Shown: positions 10,456 through 19,585 of the stretch, piece after piece
Layout: the number at the start of each line of letters is the position of its first letter
Numbering within the stretch: the stretch's first letter is position 1
Assembly (NCBI RefSeq): GCF_004343585.1
Contig: NZ_SLYW01000001.1
Coordinates: forward strand, 558,001-622,000
Reading direction: 5' to 3'
Length of the DNA stretch: 64,000 nt
DNA from: Neorhizobium sp. JUb45
GTDB taxonomy: Bacteria > Pseudomonadota > Alphaproteobacteria > Rhizobiales > Rhizobiaceae
Program-made: the position numbers and the translations under genes
Notes under the pieces: generated by a model
The model's database searches: none
The model's input: only the letters and a program-made list of their open reading frames with translations
What the model was told of the DNA's origin: nothing

Positions 10456-12957
10456 ATGGCTGATTTTGTAGCGGTTATTCGCCGGACCGTAGACGGTCTG
10501 GCGAACAATACTCCCGAGATGCGGCTGCGGGTGTATGACAAGGCGCGCGGTGCTGTTCAGCGGCAGCTCGAGAACATGAAGCCGCGCCCGTCGGACGACA
10601 TGCTCCGCCGCCAGATGGACAAGCTGGAAGCGGCGATCACCTCCGTCGAGGCCGAGCATGCGGAAGCATTGCCGGCATCGGAGCCGGCTGACGCGCCCGT
10701 TCTGGCCCCGGCTGCATTTGCGCAGGAAACCGTCGATCCGGTTCGCGAGCCTGAGCCGGCCGCCGCGCCGATCGTGGATGATGCCGCTTCGTCCTATTCG
10801 GACAGTGCCTATCAGCATGCCGAGCGGGCAGACGATGCCTACGAGCCGCCTGTATACGAGCCTGCCGCGTATGAACCGCCGGTTTACGAGCCGGCGCCTG
10901 CTGTCGATGCCTATGCTGATGCGGATCGCTACGATGCGCCGGTCGAGGAAGACCGCGCAGAGCCCTACGCTCAACATGACGCCACGGCCGACGAGCGCCG
11001 CGACGATGTGTACGAAGCTGCGGTGCCGCCCGCCGAAATCCCACGCTGGGATGAGCCGGCAGAGCCGGTTGCCGCACCTTATCCCGACGAACCACCGTTT
11101 CGTCGCGAACCGGAATTTCCGGAAACTGTCGCTTATGCGGATGATCAGGATCGCCTGATCCCTTCCCATGCGCCGACTTTCCCGGAGCAGACTTCGATCT
11201 GGCCGGAAGATCCGGATGCGCCGCATCGCCCGCTTGACGAGGTTCACGAGCAGGATTTCGGTGGCGAGCGCGACACCCAGCATGCGACGTCACGCCTTGT
11301 GGAGCCGATGGCGGATTTCGCCGAGACGCCTGCAAAAGCCGAAGAACCAAGCTGGTTCCAGGCCGTTGAGCCTAACAACGGTCCCGATCTGTCCTCGGCT
11401 GAAGCCTGGGCCAATCCTGTCGAGCTGCCGCGCCATTCGGACGATGTTGCCCCGGCAGCATTTGGCGAGCGGACGTTTGACGACCGCCCTGCGGCGGAGA
11501 GTTTTGACGCGCATTTCGAAACGCCGGTCAACGCCGCTGCCGATGCCAGAATGCCTTCGGTATCGGAACTGCCGGAATTCGGCTCGAAGACCGATGCCGC
11601 ACCGGCGCAGGCTTTCCCCGACGACAACGATCCCTTCGCGGAATATCTTCGTGGCCAACCGGATGCGGCAGCCGTTCCCGGCGTTGCTGCCATCGGTGCC
11701 GCAGGCGTTGCCGCCGCTGCGACGACCGGACAGGCAAAGCCTGCCGATCCCGATCCATGGAACGATCTCGAAGAGCTGATCGGCTACAACAAGGCGGCCG
11801 CCGCTGCTGCCGAAACGGCGCCGGCGACGCAGGACGATGAGCTTCATGATGACATGATGCCGCCGCCGGTGCGTCCGTATCGCGCCAAGCCAAAACCGAA
11901 GCGCAGCTTTGGTCCGCTCATTCTTGCCGTCCTCGGTCTCGTCATCGTTGGTGGTGGCGGTTACGTGGCGTGGTCCAACTGGGATGCGGTCGATGAGCTG
12001 ATCGGAAGCGTTACCGGATCCGAGACCTCGGGCACGAACACAACGCAGCCTACGCAGCAGGCGACAACGCCGCCGCCGGCTGGCCAGACGCCGCCGGCAG
12101 GTGGCAACACGGCACCGGCGCAGACGCCTGCCAATGGTCAGGCCGCGAACGGTACGACACCGCCTGCGGCCGACGGTACCGCGGCCGGTCAGAAATTCAC
12201 GCAGCGCCTGCTGTCGAACGGCACTGAAGTCGACGAAGGTGCCGGTGGTCCGCCAGCCTCGGGTGGTGGCCAGTCGGTTGCCCAGCTCAACAGCCCTCCT
12301 GGCGCACCGGCCGCAACGCCAAATGAAGCGGCACCGGTTGCAGGTGGTACGCCGGCTGCAAATGCGCCTGCCGTCAACCCGGCCGATACGGCTGCCGTCA
12401 GCGGCGAAAAGATGTTTCTTTACGAAGAGCGTCTCGGTCAGCCGGCTCCGACCGCCGTCGAAGGCAATGTTTCATGGTCGCTTCAGAACGAGCCGGGTGA
12501 AAACGGCCGCCAGGAACCGACCGTTCAGGCGCGTATCAACATTCCGGGTCGTGGTCTGACGGCGCTGGTCACGTTCAAGCGCAATACCGATGCGTCACTG
12601 CCGGCAAGTCATCTGATCGAACTTGTCTTCTCGGTCCCGCCGGACTTCGAAGGCGGCGCGATCGACAGCGTTCAGCGTATTGCCATGAAGGATACCGAGC
12701 AGGATCGTGGCACGCCGCTGGTTGCGGTTCCGGCCAAGATCACTGACGATTTTCACATGATCGCGCTCAACGACTTCCCGGATGCACGCGCGACCAATCT
12801 GGAACTGCTGCGTTCGAAGAACTGGCTCGACATTCCGCTGGCCTATCGCAACGGCCGCCGCGCACTGTTGACCCTGCAGAAGGGGCCAGAGGGTATTCGT
12901 GCCTTCAACACGGCCATTCGCGAATGGTCGAGCGCCACGCCTTCGACGGGCCAGTGA
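10456..12957 (+). CDS. Large acidic, proline-rich, single-span membrane protein of unknown function
   Basis: The protein has 833 residues. A short N-terminal helical domain (1-80) is followed by about 400 residues rich in Pro, Glu, Asp and Ala, with repeated YEPPVYEP-type units near 130-150. One transmembrane segment follows a basic KPKPKR stretch (about 485-507). A Thr/Pro/Gln-rich linker then leads to a folded C-terminal domain from about 650 (EKMFLYEERLGQPAPTAVEGNVSWSLQ). This suggests a cytoplasmic disordered arm and a periplasmic domain. Linkage to purA is compact (62 bases). Similar proteins occur next to purA in Rhizobiaceae, but no function is known to me. Confidence 0.85.
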   Translation: MADFVAVIRRTVDGLANNTPEMRLRVYDKARGAVQRQLENMKPRPSDDMLRRQMDKLEAAITSVEAEHAEALPASEPADAPVLAPAAFAQETVDPVREPEPAAAPIVDDAASSYSDSAYQHAERADDAYEPPVYEPAAYEPPVYEPAPAVDAYADADRYDAPVEEDRAEPYAQHDATADERRDDVYEAAVPPAEIPRWDEPAEPVAAPYPDEPPFRREPEFPETVAYADDQDRLIPSHAPTFPEQTSIWPEDPDAPHRPLDEVHEQDFGGERDTQHATSRLVEPMADFAETPAKAEEPSWFQAVEPNNGPDLSSAEAWANPVELPRHSDDVAPAAFGERTFDDRPAAESFDAHFETPVNAAADARMPSVSELPEFGSKTDAAPAQAFPDDNDPFAEYLRGQPDAAAVPGVAAIGAAGVAAAATTGQAKPADPDPWNDLEELIGYNKAAAAAAETAPATQDDELHDDMMPPPVRPYRAKPKPKRSFGPLILAVLGLVIVGGGGYVAWSNWDAVDELIGSVTGSETSGTNTTQPTQQATTPPPAGQTPPAGGNTAPAQTPANGQAANGTTPPAADGTAAGQKFTQRLLSNGTEVDEGAGGPPASGGGQSVAQLNSPPGAPAATPNEAAPVAGGTPAANAPAVNPADTAAVSGEKMFLYEERLGQPAPTAVEGNVSWSLQNEPGENGRQEPTVQARINIPGRGLTALVTFKRNTDASLPASHLIELVFSVPPDFEGGAIDSVQRIAMKDTEQDRGTPLVAVPAKITDDFHMIALNDFPDARATNLELLRSKNWLDIPLAYRNGRRALLTLQKGPEGIRAFNTAIREWSSATPSTGQ

Positions 12958-13445
12958 GCGACACAGTCAAAAAACAACTGGACCAATCCGGCCGCAATGC
13001 TGCGGCCGGAAATGGCGCGCCGCCTGAACGCGGTTTCAACGCGCTTGTGCCGGAACTCGATGTGTCCGACATCGCTGCCAGCCTGCATTTCTGGTGTGAT
13101 CTTCTCGGCTTCCATGTGGTTTATGATCGCCCGGCAGCCGGTTTTGCCTTCCTTGAAAGGGAGACCGCACAGGTCATGATCTGCCAGGTGAATGGCGAGT
13201 GGGTGACCGGTCCGCTGGAGCGTCCCTTCGGGCGTGGCATCAATCTTGAGATGAAGGTATCCGACGTTTCCGTCATCGCTGCTGCGCTGGAGGCCGCCGA
13301 TTGGCCGCTGTTCCGTCCAGTGAAGGAAAGCTGGTACCGCGCTGGTTCTGAAGAACGCGGCGCGCGCGAGTTTCTGGTGCAGGACCCGGATGGATATCTC
13401 CTGCGCTTCTCGCAGTCGATCGGCATCCGTCCCGTCGCGATCTGA
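12954..13445 (+). CDS. VOC-family protein (bleomycin-resistance/glyoxalase-like)
   Basis: The 163-residue product has a single vicinal-oxygen-chelate domain: ALVPELDVSDIAASLHFWCDLLGF at the start and REFLVQDPDGYLLRFSQSIG at the end. GTG at 12954 overlaps the stop of the preceding gene by four bases (GTGA), typical of translational coupling; ATG at 12924 would add ten residues inside the upstream gene. The fold binds hydrophobic antibiotics or catalyses glyoxalase-type reactions, but the substrate is unknown. Confidence 0.78.
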   Translation: MSDTVKKQLDQSGRNAAAGNGAPPERGFNALVPELDVSDIAASLHFWCDLLGFHVVYDRPAAGFAFLERETAQVMICQVNGEWVTGPLERPFGRGINLEMKVSDVSVIAAALEAADWPLFRPVKESWYRAGSEERGAREFLVQDPDGYLLRFSQSIGIRPVAI

Positions 13446-13517
13446 TCGCTTGGATTAAATTTTCACACGCAAACTTGCCGCAGTGACAGCGGCTTTGCGA
13501 AATGGCATGGAACAACC

Positions 13518-13937
13518 ATGCGTTTCGTCAGAAAAATCATCGCGGACAGAATGAGCGGCGGGGTTCTTGCCCTGCTGCTTTCGTTCATGATGATGCTGGA
13601 CGGCGCGATCGGCGCGCATGCGCTGGGCGCGATGGCGGCGGCCGAGCAGGTAGCTGCGGCGCAGATCATCTGTTCCACCGATACGTCAGGCCATGATGTT
13701 CATGGCGTCGAACCTTCCCATCACAAGCAGGGCGGCAAGGCCGAGCATCCCGAATGCTGTTCCGCCGCCTGCCAGTTCGCCGCGCAAGTGGCGGCAGCCG
13801 ATCTTCCGGCCGTGCCTGCGCCGCACTGGCCGCCGCTGCGCAATGACAATGTCACCGCACGTTTCACGCCGCATGTCACTCTGCAGCTGGCGGGCCTTTT
13901 CAAGGACGCGCGCGGACCACCTCACTTCTTCATTTGA
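13518..13937 (+). CDS. DUF2946-like exported protein
   Basis: The 139-residue product has an N-terminal hydrophobic segment (GGVLALLLSFMMMLDGAIGAHALG), then a Cys/His-rich part with HPECCSAACQFA and several His, and the C-terminal RGPP motif common in DUF2946 proteins. The Cys/His content suggests metal handling. A PepSY transmembrane protein follows 133 bases later, a pairing seen in metal-responsive loci. Function is not established. Confidence 0.65.
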   Translation: MRFVRKIIADRMSGGVLALLLSFMMMLDGAIGAHALGAMAAAEQVAAAQIICSTDTSGHDVHGVEPSHHKQGGKAEHPECCSAACQFAAQVAAADLPAVPAPHWPPLRNDNVTARFTPHVTLQLAGLFKDARGPPHFFI

Positions 13938-14070
13938 TGACTGCTGCTGCCGGACAATGAACCGGCCTGTCTTTTCTTATGGAGGCTTGAATGCCCTGTT
14001 CCTTGCTGGCGGAGCCCGTGCGCCCGCCTAAACTACACGTGTCGTTTGCTCAAACTTCGGGAGTGCTGCC

Positions 14071-15492
14071 ATGACCTCGGCTCCCGTCAACGCTTCCGTG
14101 TCATCGAATAGCGCAGCTCTCCGCGCCTTTCTCACCCGATTGCATTTCTACGTCGGCCTGTTCGTCGGGCCGTTTCTGCTTGTCGCAGCGATCACCGGCA
14201 CGCTTTATGTGCTGACCCCGCAGATCGAGGCCGTGATGTATCGCGACCAGTTGGTGGCGCGCACTGACGGCCCGGCACGACCCTTGTCCGAGCAGATCGC
14301 GGCGGCGCGTGCTTCGATCGGCGAGGGACCGAGACTTTTTGCCGTGCGGCCATCGACGGAGCCGGGACTTACGACGCGGGTGATGTTCACGCAGGCGGGT
14401 CTCGGCGAATCTGAGACACGCACCGTGTTCATCGATCCGGCCTCTCTGGCGGATCAGGGTGAATTGATCACCTATGGCACCAGCGGTATCCTGCCATTCC
14501 GCATTACGCTTGATTATCTGCATCGCAATCTGCTGCTCGGCGATATCGGCCGCCATTACAGCGAGCTTGCCGCCTCCTGGCTTTGGGTATCGATCCTCGG
14601 CGGCGTGCTTTTGTGGTATTGGCAGCGTGGCGTGAAGAGATCGGCTTCGGCCAAGGTCAGCACGCACCAGCGCTCACGCCGGCTGCATGTGGTGATCGGG
14701 CTGTGGACGGCGATCGGTTTCCTCTTCTTGTCCGCCACTGGCCTGACATGGTCGCGCTGGGCGGGTGGCAATATCGATGTCTTCCGCAACACCGTCGGCT
14801 GGATCACGCCGGCGATCACCACCTCCCTCAACCCGGCGGCCGAAGCGCCGGTTCTGGGCGAACATGCCGCGCATGGCATGGGGGCTGCTGTCGAAACGGC
14901 GGCCGCGGCGTCGGAAAAGGACATGGTCGCCCGTTTTGATCCCGTCGTGGCGTCCGCCCGTGCTGTCGGCATCGATTCACCGATGATCGAGATCCGTCCG
15001 CCGCGCACCGAGGGGCAGGCGTTTCGCGTCAGCGAATATGATCGCAGCTGGCCCACCCAGGTGGATACGATTGCGGTTGACCCGAACACATTTGCCGTTA
15101 CCAGCCGCGCCGATTTCGAAAGCTTTCCCATCGTCGCCAAGCTGATCCGCTGGGGCATCGATGCGCATATGGGCGTGTTGTTCGGTATCGCCAATCAGGT
15201 GCTGATGGCCGTCTTCGGCATCGCCCTGACGGCGATGATCATCTACGGTTATCGCATGTGGTGGACGCGCCGTCCGGCACCGGGCGGTTCGGTGCGCACG
15301 CTGATGCGCAGCTTCTCCTATCTGTCGCCGGTCGCCAAAGTGGTTTCGTTTGCGGTCGCGATTGCCTTCGGCGTGGCGCTGCCCGTGATGGGCGTCAGCC
15401 TGCTGGTGTTTCTGCTGATCGACTTTTTCCGTGCGGCACTGGGCGAAATGATGGCGGCAGAACAGCGCAATATGCCGCCCGGCAGGCGGTAG
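14071..15492 (+). CDS. PepSY-associated transmembrane protein (PiuB-like)
   Basis: The 473-residue protein has four transmembrane segments: one at about 28-50, others near 170-190 and 210-230, and a C-terminal cluster near 375-460. It fits the PepSY_TM family: LTRLHFYVGLFVGPFLLVAAITGTLYVL at the N-terminus, RRLHVVIGLWTAIGFLFLSATGL in the middle, and a PepSY-like periplasmic region between. Such proteins are linked to iron or copper uptake and respond to metal. GGGAG fits ATG at 14071. It probably acts with the DUF2946-like protein upstream. Confidence 0.82.
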   Translation: MTSAPVNASVSSNSAALRAFLTRLHFYVGLFVGPFLLVAAITGTLYVLTPQIEAVMYRDQLVARTDGPARPLSEQIAAARASIGEGPRLFAVRPSTEPGLTTRVMFTQAGLGESETRTVFIDPASLADQGELITYGTSGILPFRITLDYLHRNLLLGDIGRHYSELAASWLWVSILGGVLLWYWQRGVKRSASAKVSTHQRSRRLHVVIGLWTAIGFLFLSATGLTWSRWAGGNIDVFRNTVGWITPAITTSLNPAAEAPVLGEHAAHGMGAAVETAAAASEKDMVARFDPVVASARAVGIDSPMIEIRPPRTEGQAFRVSEYDRSWPTQVDTIAVDPNTFAVTSRADFESFPIVAKLIRWGIDAHMGVLFGIANQVLMAVFGIALTAMIIYGYRMWWTRRPAPGGSVRTLMRSFSYLSPVAKVVSFAVAIAFGVALPVMGVSLLVFLLIDFFRAALGEMMAAEQRNMPPGRR

Positions 15493-15503
15493 TCTACAAA
15501 CAA

Positions 15504-15533
15504 AAGAACCCGCGGCATCGACCGCGGGTTCTT
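15504..15533. terminator. Bidirectional terminator between convergent genes
   Basis: AAGAACCCGCGG and CCGCGGGTTCTT form a perfect 12-bp stem around a 6-base loop. It lies between the convergent PepSY and alcohol dehydrogenase genes and could serve both strands; U-runs are short. Confidence 0.7.
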
Positions 15534-15554
15534 CGTTCGTCGTAGCTGCTTTTA

Positions 15555-16610
15555 TCAATCAGGCGCGCGGACCAGGATCTTGATCTGGCTTTTTTCGGCC
15601 ACCAGCGTGTCAAAGCCCTGCGTGACGATGTCGTCCAGCTCAATGCGCTTGGTCACCAGTTTGTCGGCGGAAAAATAGCCCTGCACCATCAGGTTCATGA
15701 CGGCCGGGAAGACGTCGCGGTAGGCGATCGTGCCCTTGAGGCTTTTTTCCTTGAGCACGACCGTATTGGGCTGGAAGGCGGCTTCCTTTTCCCAGATTGA
15801 GACGATCAGCGTCTCGCCCTCGTAACGGGTCGCATCGATGCATTGCTGCAGCACGGCGGGCACGCCGGTCACCTCGAAGGCGACATCGACGCCGCCGGGA
15901 GTCAGTTCGCGGATGCGGGCGGCGGCATTTTCCTTGGACGGATCGATGATGCTGGTGGCGCCCAGTTCCAGCGCCTTGGCACCACGCTGTGGCGACAGTT
16001 CGACCACATGGATGGCGGATGCCCCTGCGACCTTCAGCGCCTCGACGACAAGCAGGCCGATCGGGCCGGCACCGAATACGGCGGCGGTGCCGCCGGCTTT
16101 CAGGCTGGACAGGCGCACGGCATGCAGGGCAACCGCAGCCGGTTCGACCAGCGCGCCCTGTTCGAAGGAGAGGCCCTCCGGCATCTTGTGGACCCAGCGT
16201 TCGCCAACCGTGGTGTAGGCCGCGAAACCACCGCCACCACCGGACAGGCCGTGAAATCCAAGATCGTCGCAGAGATTGTATTTGCCATGCAGGCAGGCGT
16301 CGCACTTGCCGCAGAACAGGATCGGCTCGACCACAACGCGATCACCGGCCTTGACGCGGGTGACGCCTTCACCGACGTCGAAAACCTCACCGGAAAATTC
16401 GTGGCCCATGACGATCGGTGCGATGTCGTGGCTGACCGGATGCGGCGTCTTGACGGGAACGAAGATCGGGCCGGCGACATATTCGTGCAGGTCGCTGCCA
16501 CAGATGCCGGCCCATTTCACCTTGATCTTCACTTGTCCGGCCCCGGGCTTGGGTTCGGTGACTTCCTCGACGCGAATGTCCTTGGCCTTGTACCAGCGCG
16601 CTGCCTTCAT
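15555..16610 (-). CDS. Zinc-dependent 2,3-butanediol/alcohol dehydrogenase
   Basis: The 351-residue protein belongs to the medium-chain dehydrogenases. The catalytic-zinc site CGSDLHEY and GHEFSGEV, the structural-zinc cysteines FCGKCDACLHGKYNLC, and the Rossmann motif GAGPIGLLV are all visible. The GFHGLSGGGGGFAAY segment and length match (R,R)-butanediol dehydrogenase-type enzymes. ATG at 16610 has GAGGAG 8 bases upstream; the preceding GTG gives one extra residue. Other secondary alcohols remain possible substrates. Confidence 0.85.
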   Translation of the reverse strand: MKAARWYKAKDIRVEEVTEPKPGAGQVKIKVKWAGICGSDLHEYVAGPIFVPVKTPHPVSHDIAPIVMGHEFSGEVFDVGEGVTRVKAGDRVVVEPILFCGKCDACLHGKYNLCDDLGFHGLSGGGGGFAAYTTVGERWVHKMPEGLSFEQGALVEPAAVALHAVRLSSLKAGGTAAVFGAGPIGLLVVEALKVAGASAIHVVELSPQRGAKALELGATSIIDPSKENAAARIRELTPGGVDVAFEVTGVPAVLQQCIDATRYEGETLIVSIWEKEAAFQPNTVVLKEKSLKGTIAYRDVFPAVMNLMVQGYFSADKLVTKRIELDDIVTQGFDTLVAEKSQIKILVRAPD

Positions 16611-16746
16611 CACTCAGTCTCCTCATTATCTGCGCATGTATGTAGGGAGATTAGTACCGGAGGAGGAATGCGAACTTGATGCAGGTCAGTTTGGCGCCTT
16701 GCAATCATCTCTCGGACTGTCGCAATGCTGAGACAGAATGGGCATG

Positions 16747-16776
16747 AAAAAAGCCGCGGACCAAACGGCCGCGGCT
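16747..16776 (-). terminator. Rho-independent terminator of rpoH
   Basis: Read on the minus strand, AGCCGCGG and CCGCGGCT form an 8-bp stem with a 9-base loop, followed by six U residues. It lies 27 bases beyond the rpoH stop codon. Confidence 0.85.
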
Positions 16777-16802
16777 CGTGATATCTGGGTGTTTCGAGGT
16801 GC

Positions 16803-17705
16803 TTACGCGTCAACGACGCGCAGCGCCTGTGCCTGTGCAAAGGCTTCCTTGCGGACGGCTTCCTGCACCTTTTCGAATGCGCGAACCTCGATCTGGCGGA
16901 CGCGTTCGCGGGAAATGTCGAATTCGCTCGACAGTTCTTCCAGCGTGACCGGGTCCTCGGCCAGACGGCGGGCTTCGAAGATGCGGCGTTCGCGTTCGTT
17001 CAGCACGCCCATCGCCTTTGAGAGCATGCGGCGGCGGGTATCGAGTTCGTCCTGCTCGACCAGAACCTGTTCCTGGGTCTCGCTGTCGTCCACCAGCCAA
17101 TCCTGCCACTGGCCGGATTCGCCTTCGGTGGCGCGGATCGGGGCGTTGAGCGATGCGTCGCCGGACAGGCGGCGGTTCATCGAAACGACTTCTTCCTCGG
17201 ACACTTTCAGCGTGGTGGCGATTTCCTTGACCTGATCGGGGCGCAGATCACCGTCCTCGACGGCCTGCAGCTTGCCCTTGAGGCGGCGCAGATTGAAGAA
17301 CAGGCGCTTCTGGTTGGCGGTCGTGCCCATCTTTACCAGCGACCACGAGCGCAGGATATATTCCTGGATCGAGGCCTTGATCCACCACATGGCATAGGTG
17401 GCCAGACGGAAACCGCGTTCCGGGTCGAATTTTTTCACGGCCTGCATGAGGCCGACATTGCCTTCGGACACGACTTCGCCGATCGGCAGGCCGTAGCCGC
17501 GATAACCCATGGCGATCTTGGCGACGAGACGCAGGTGACTGGTTACCAGCCTATGGGCGGCATCGCGGTCACCATGCTCGGCGTAACGCTTCGCGAGCAT
17601 GTATTCCTGCTGCGGCTCCAGCATCGGGAACTTGCGGATCTCGTCGAGATAACGGTTAAGACCGCCTTCACCGGCGGTAATGGATGGCAGATTGTTGCGG
17701 GCCAT
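16803..17705 (-). CDS. rpoH: RNA polymerase heat-shock sigma factor (sigma-32)
   Basis: The 300-residue product has sigma region 1.2/2 (LPSITAGEGGLNRYLDEIRKFPML), the RpoH box QKRLFFNLRRLK, region 2.4 (YAMWWIKASIQEYILRSWSLVK) and region 4.2 (SSEFDISRERVRQIEVRAFEKVQ). It directs RNA polymerase to heat-shock promoters. AAGGGGG precedes ATG. Rhizobia often carry two rpoH copies; this looks like the general heat-shock copy (RpoH1), though the second copy is not visible here. Confidence 0.95.
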   Translation of the reverse strand: MARNNLPSITAGEGGLNRYLDEIRKFPMLEPQQEYMLAKRYAEHGDRDAAHRLVTSHLRLVAKIAMGYRGYGLPIGEVVSEGNVGLMQAVKKFDPERGFRLATYAMWWIKASIQEYILRSWSLVKMGTTANQKRLFFNLRRLKGKLQAVEDGDLRPDQVKEIATTLKVSEEEVVSMNRRLSGDASLNAPIRATEGESGQWQDWLVDDSETQEQVLVEQDELDTRRRMLSKAMGVLNERERRIFEARRLAEDPVTLEELSSEFDISRERVRQIEVRAFEKVQEAVRKEAFAQAQALRVVDA

Positions 17706-18124
17706 AAAGCACCCCCTTCTGATCGTTTCTCCGGCTCCCTCGGGCTGACGCCATCGTATATGGACGTCATCAAAACCCTTGCAGGCAAGCCGCTTCGGTG
17801 TGGGTCATGTCATCAACCCCACTCCGACCCGGATACCAGATAAGTACGGCTGAACGGTGATTCAATGCTTCACGGTGACGTTACATCATTACAAATTCGT
17901 AAGCTTGCAACGCGCGTAAAATCGAAAAATCCGCTTGCCGGCTCGGCTGTTCCTCGGGACCGTTTCTATCGCATTTCCTCGCCGATTGCTCGGGTGATGT
18001 TAAGGGATTGCGGTGACGGACTGTTTCTAAAACGCAAACCAGGCGGCCATGTTCCATCGCCTTAAAACGGATCGGCCGGACAATGAGCCCGGCCGTAAAT
18101 GATGTCATCGCGTGTCGCGACACC
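17706..18124. other. Spacer between rluD and rpoH (leader and promoter region of rpoH)
   Basis: No convincing gene lies in this 419-base gap. On the minus strand it is the upstream region of rpoH. It has AT-richer stretches near 17880-17935 and a TCCATATACG block (rc of 17751-17760 area), but I could not assign a clear -35/-10 pair. An inverted repeat CGGCCGG/CCGGCCG at 18073-18095 lies 30 bases past the rluD stop and may end rluD transcription. Confidence 0.5.
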
Positions 18125-19150
18125 TCAGGCCCGTAGTGCTTCGATCAGTTCGGCCATGTCATCGGGGATCGGCGCTTCGAACTCCATCACCTCGCCGGTG
18201 CGGGGATGTTCGAAGGCGAGCAGGAAGGCGTGCAGGGCTTGGCGCGGAAAACGGCTGACCACATCCCGTGCCTCGTCCGGCAGCGTGTTCACCTTGGTCT
18301 TGAAGCCGCCGGCATAATCCTGATCGCCGATCAGCGGGGTGCCGACATGCGCCATGTGCACGCGGATCTGGTGCGTGCGGCCGGTTTCGAGCCGGCATTC
18401 GATGAGCGCCGCAAGCGACGTGGCATCGGGCTTTTCGTGAAAGCGCTCTCTCACTTCATAATGCGTGACGGCGTGGCGGGCGTCGTCGCTGTTTTCCTTC
18501 TTCACCGCACGTTTGGTGCGGTCGCCATTGGCGCGGCCGAGCGGTGCGTCGATCGTGCCCTTCAAGCCGTTGGGACGGCCCCAGACGACGGCCATATAGG
18601 CGCGCTCCAGCGGGCCGGTGCGGCCGTGATCGGCAAACTGGTCGGAAAGGTGGCGATGGGCGGCATCGTTCTTGGCGGCGATCATGACGCCCGACGTGTC
18701 CTTGTCCAGCCGGTGGACGATGCCGGGGCGTTTTACGCCGCCGATGCCCGACAGGCTGTCGCCGCAATGGTAGATTAGCGCATTGACCAGCGTGCCGGTC
18801 CAGTTGCCGGCGCCGGGATGGACGACGAGACCTGCCGGCTTGGCGATGACGATGACGTCTTCGTCTTCGTAAAGCACTTCCAGCGGGATGTTTTCGCCCT
18901 TGGGCTCCGGATCTTCCGGTTCGGGCAGGACGATCTCGATCGTGTCGCCCGGAGAAACCTTTTTCTTCGGCTCGGTGCAGGGTTTGCCATTCAGGCTGAC
19001 GGCGCCCTGTTCGATCAGCGCCTTGAGGCGATTGCGCGAAAATTCGCCGCCGAGTTCGGTTGCCAGCCATGCATCGATGCGGCCTTCTGCATCGTCTGAG
19101 GCGGTCAGGACTTTCCTTGGCTGCTCGCCTTGGTTAAAGGGGTCGTTCAT
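18125..19150 (-). CDS. rluD: 23S rRNA pseudouridine synthase, RluD type
   Basis: The 341-residue product has an N-terminal S4 RNA-binding domain (RIDAWLATELGGEFSRNRLKALIEQGAV) and a RluA-family catalytic domain. The catalytic Asp is in HRLDKDTSGVMI, and GRTHQIRVHMAHVGTPLIGD is the second family motif. RluD modifies helix 69 of 23S rRNA. It is divergent from the small membrane protein gene at 19193 with a 42-base gap, and upstream of rpoH on the same strand. Confidence 0.9.
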   Translation of the reverse strand: MNDPFNQGEQPRKVLTASDDAEGRIDAWLATELGGEFSRNRLKALIEQGAVSLNGKPCTEPKKKVSPGDTIEIVLPEPEDPEPKGENIPLEVLYEDEDVIVIAKPAGLVVHPGAGNWTGTLVNALIYHCGDSLSGIGGVKRPGIVHRLDKDTSGVMIAAKNDAAHRHLSDQFADHGRTGPLERAYMAVVWGRPNGLKGTIDAPLGRANGDRTKRAVKKENSDDARHAVTHYEVRERFHEKPDATSLAALIECRLETGRTHQIRVHMAHVGTPLIGDQDYAGGFKTKVNTLPDEARDVVSRFPRQALHAFLLAFEHPRTGEVMEFEAPIPDDMAELIEALRA

Positions 19151-19192
19151 TCATTCATCCGATGTTGAAAAATCTGACGCAAGGACCGTTCC

Positions 19193-19585
19193 ATGACCAA
19201 AGCCGAAATCGAGGACCAGAGCCCAGAAGAGCCGCTCGATCCGGCAATGGAGAACATCCGTCGCAAGATGATCAAGCTGCAGCTGGTGTCCGGCGGCATC
19301 TTGTTGGTCTGCTTTATGGCTGTCCTCGCCGCCATTGTCTACAAGATCACGCGTCCGGCTCCCCAGACGGCTGCAACCACCCAGACATCCGGTGGCCTTT
19401 CTGTGCCCGCCGACCAGCCGCTCTCGGCCACCGCCAACCTGCCGGCCGGCTTTGTCGTGCAGTCGGTTTCCTATTCGGGCAACCAGATCCTGTTCTTCGG
19501 CACACTGAACGGCACGTCCAAGGCGCTGATCTTCGATCTGTCCGTCGGCCGCATCATCGCCGACGTCACGGTCGGCAGCCACTGA
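19193..19585 (+). CDS. Conserved single-span membrane protein of unknown function
   Basis: The 130-residue protein has an acidic N-terminus, one transmembrane segment (about residues 30-53, LQLVSGGILLVCFMAVLAAIVYKI), a Thr/Ala/Pro-rich linker and a small C-terminal domain (FVVQSVSYSGNQILFFGTLNG..ALIFDLSVGRII) that looks like beta strands. The stop overlaps the ATG of the RNA methyltransferase gene by one base, so the two should be coupled. I cannot assign a function. Confidence 0.8.
   Translation: MTKAEIEDQSPEEPLDPAMENIRRKMIKLQLVSGGILLVCFMAVLAAIVYKITRPAPQTAATTQTSGGLSVPADQPLSATANLPAGFVVQSVSYSGNQILFFGTLNGTSKALIFDLSVGRIIADVTVGSH

Noticed and set aside
13957..14031. A 24-codon open frame between the DUF2946-like and PepSY genes
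   Set aside because: No RBS and no sequence pattern supports coding.
17706..18124. Heat-shock (sigma-32) promoter upstream of rpoH
   Set aside because: A CTTG and a CCATATA-like block are present, but about 22 bases apart, too far for a normal promoter.
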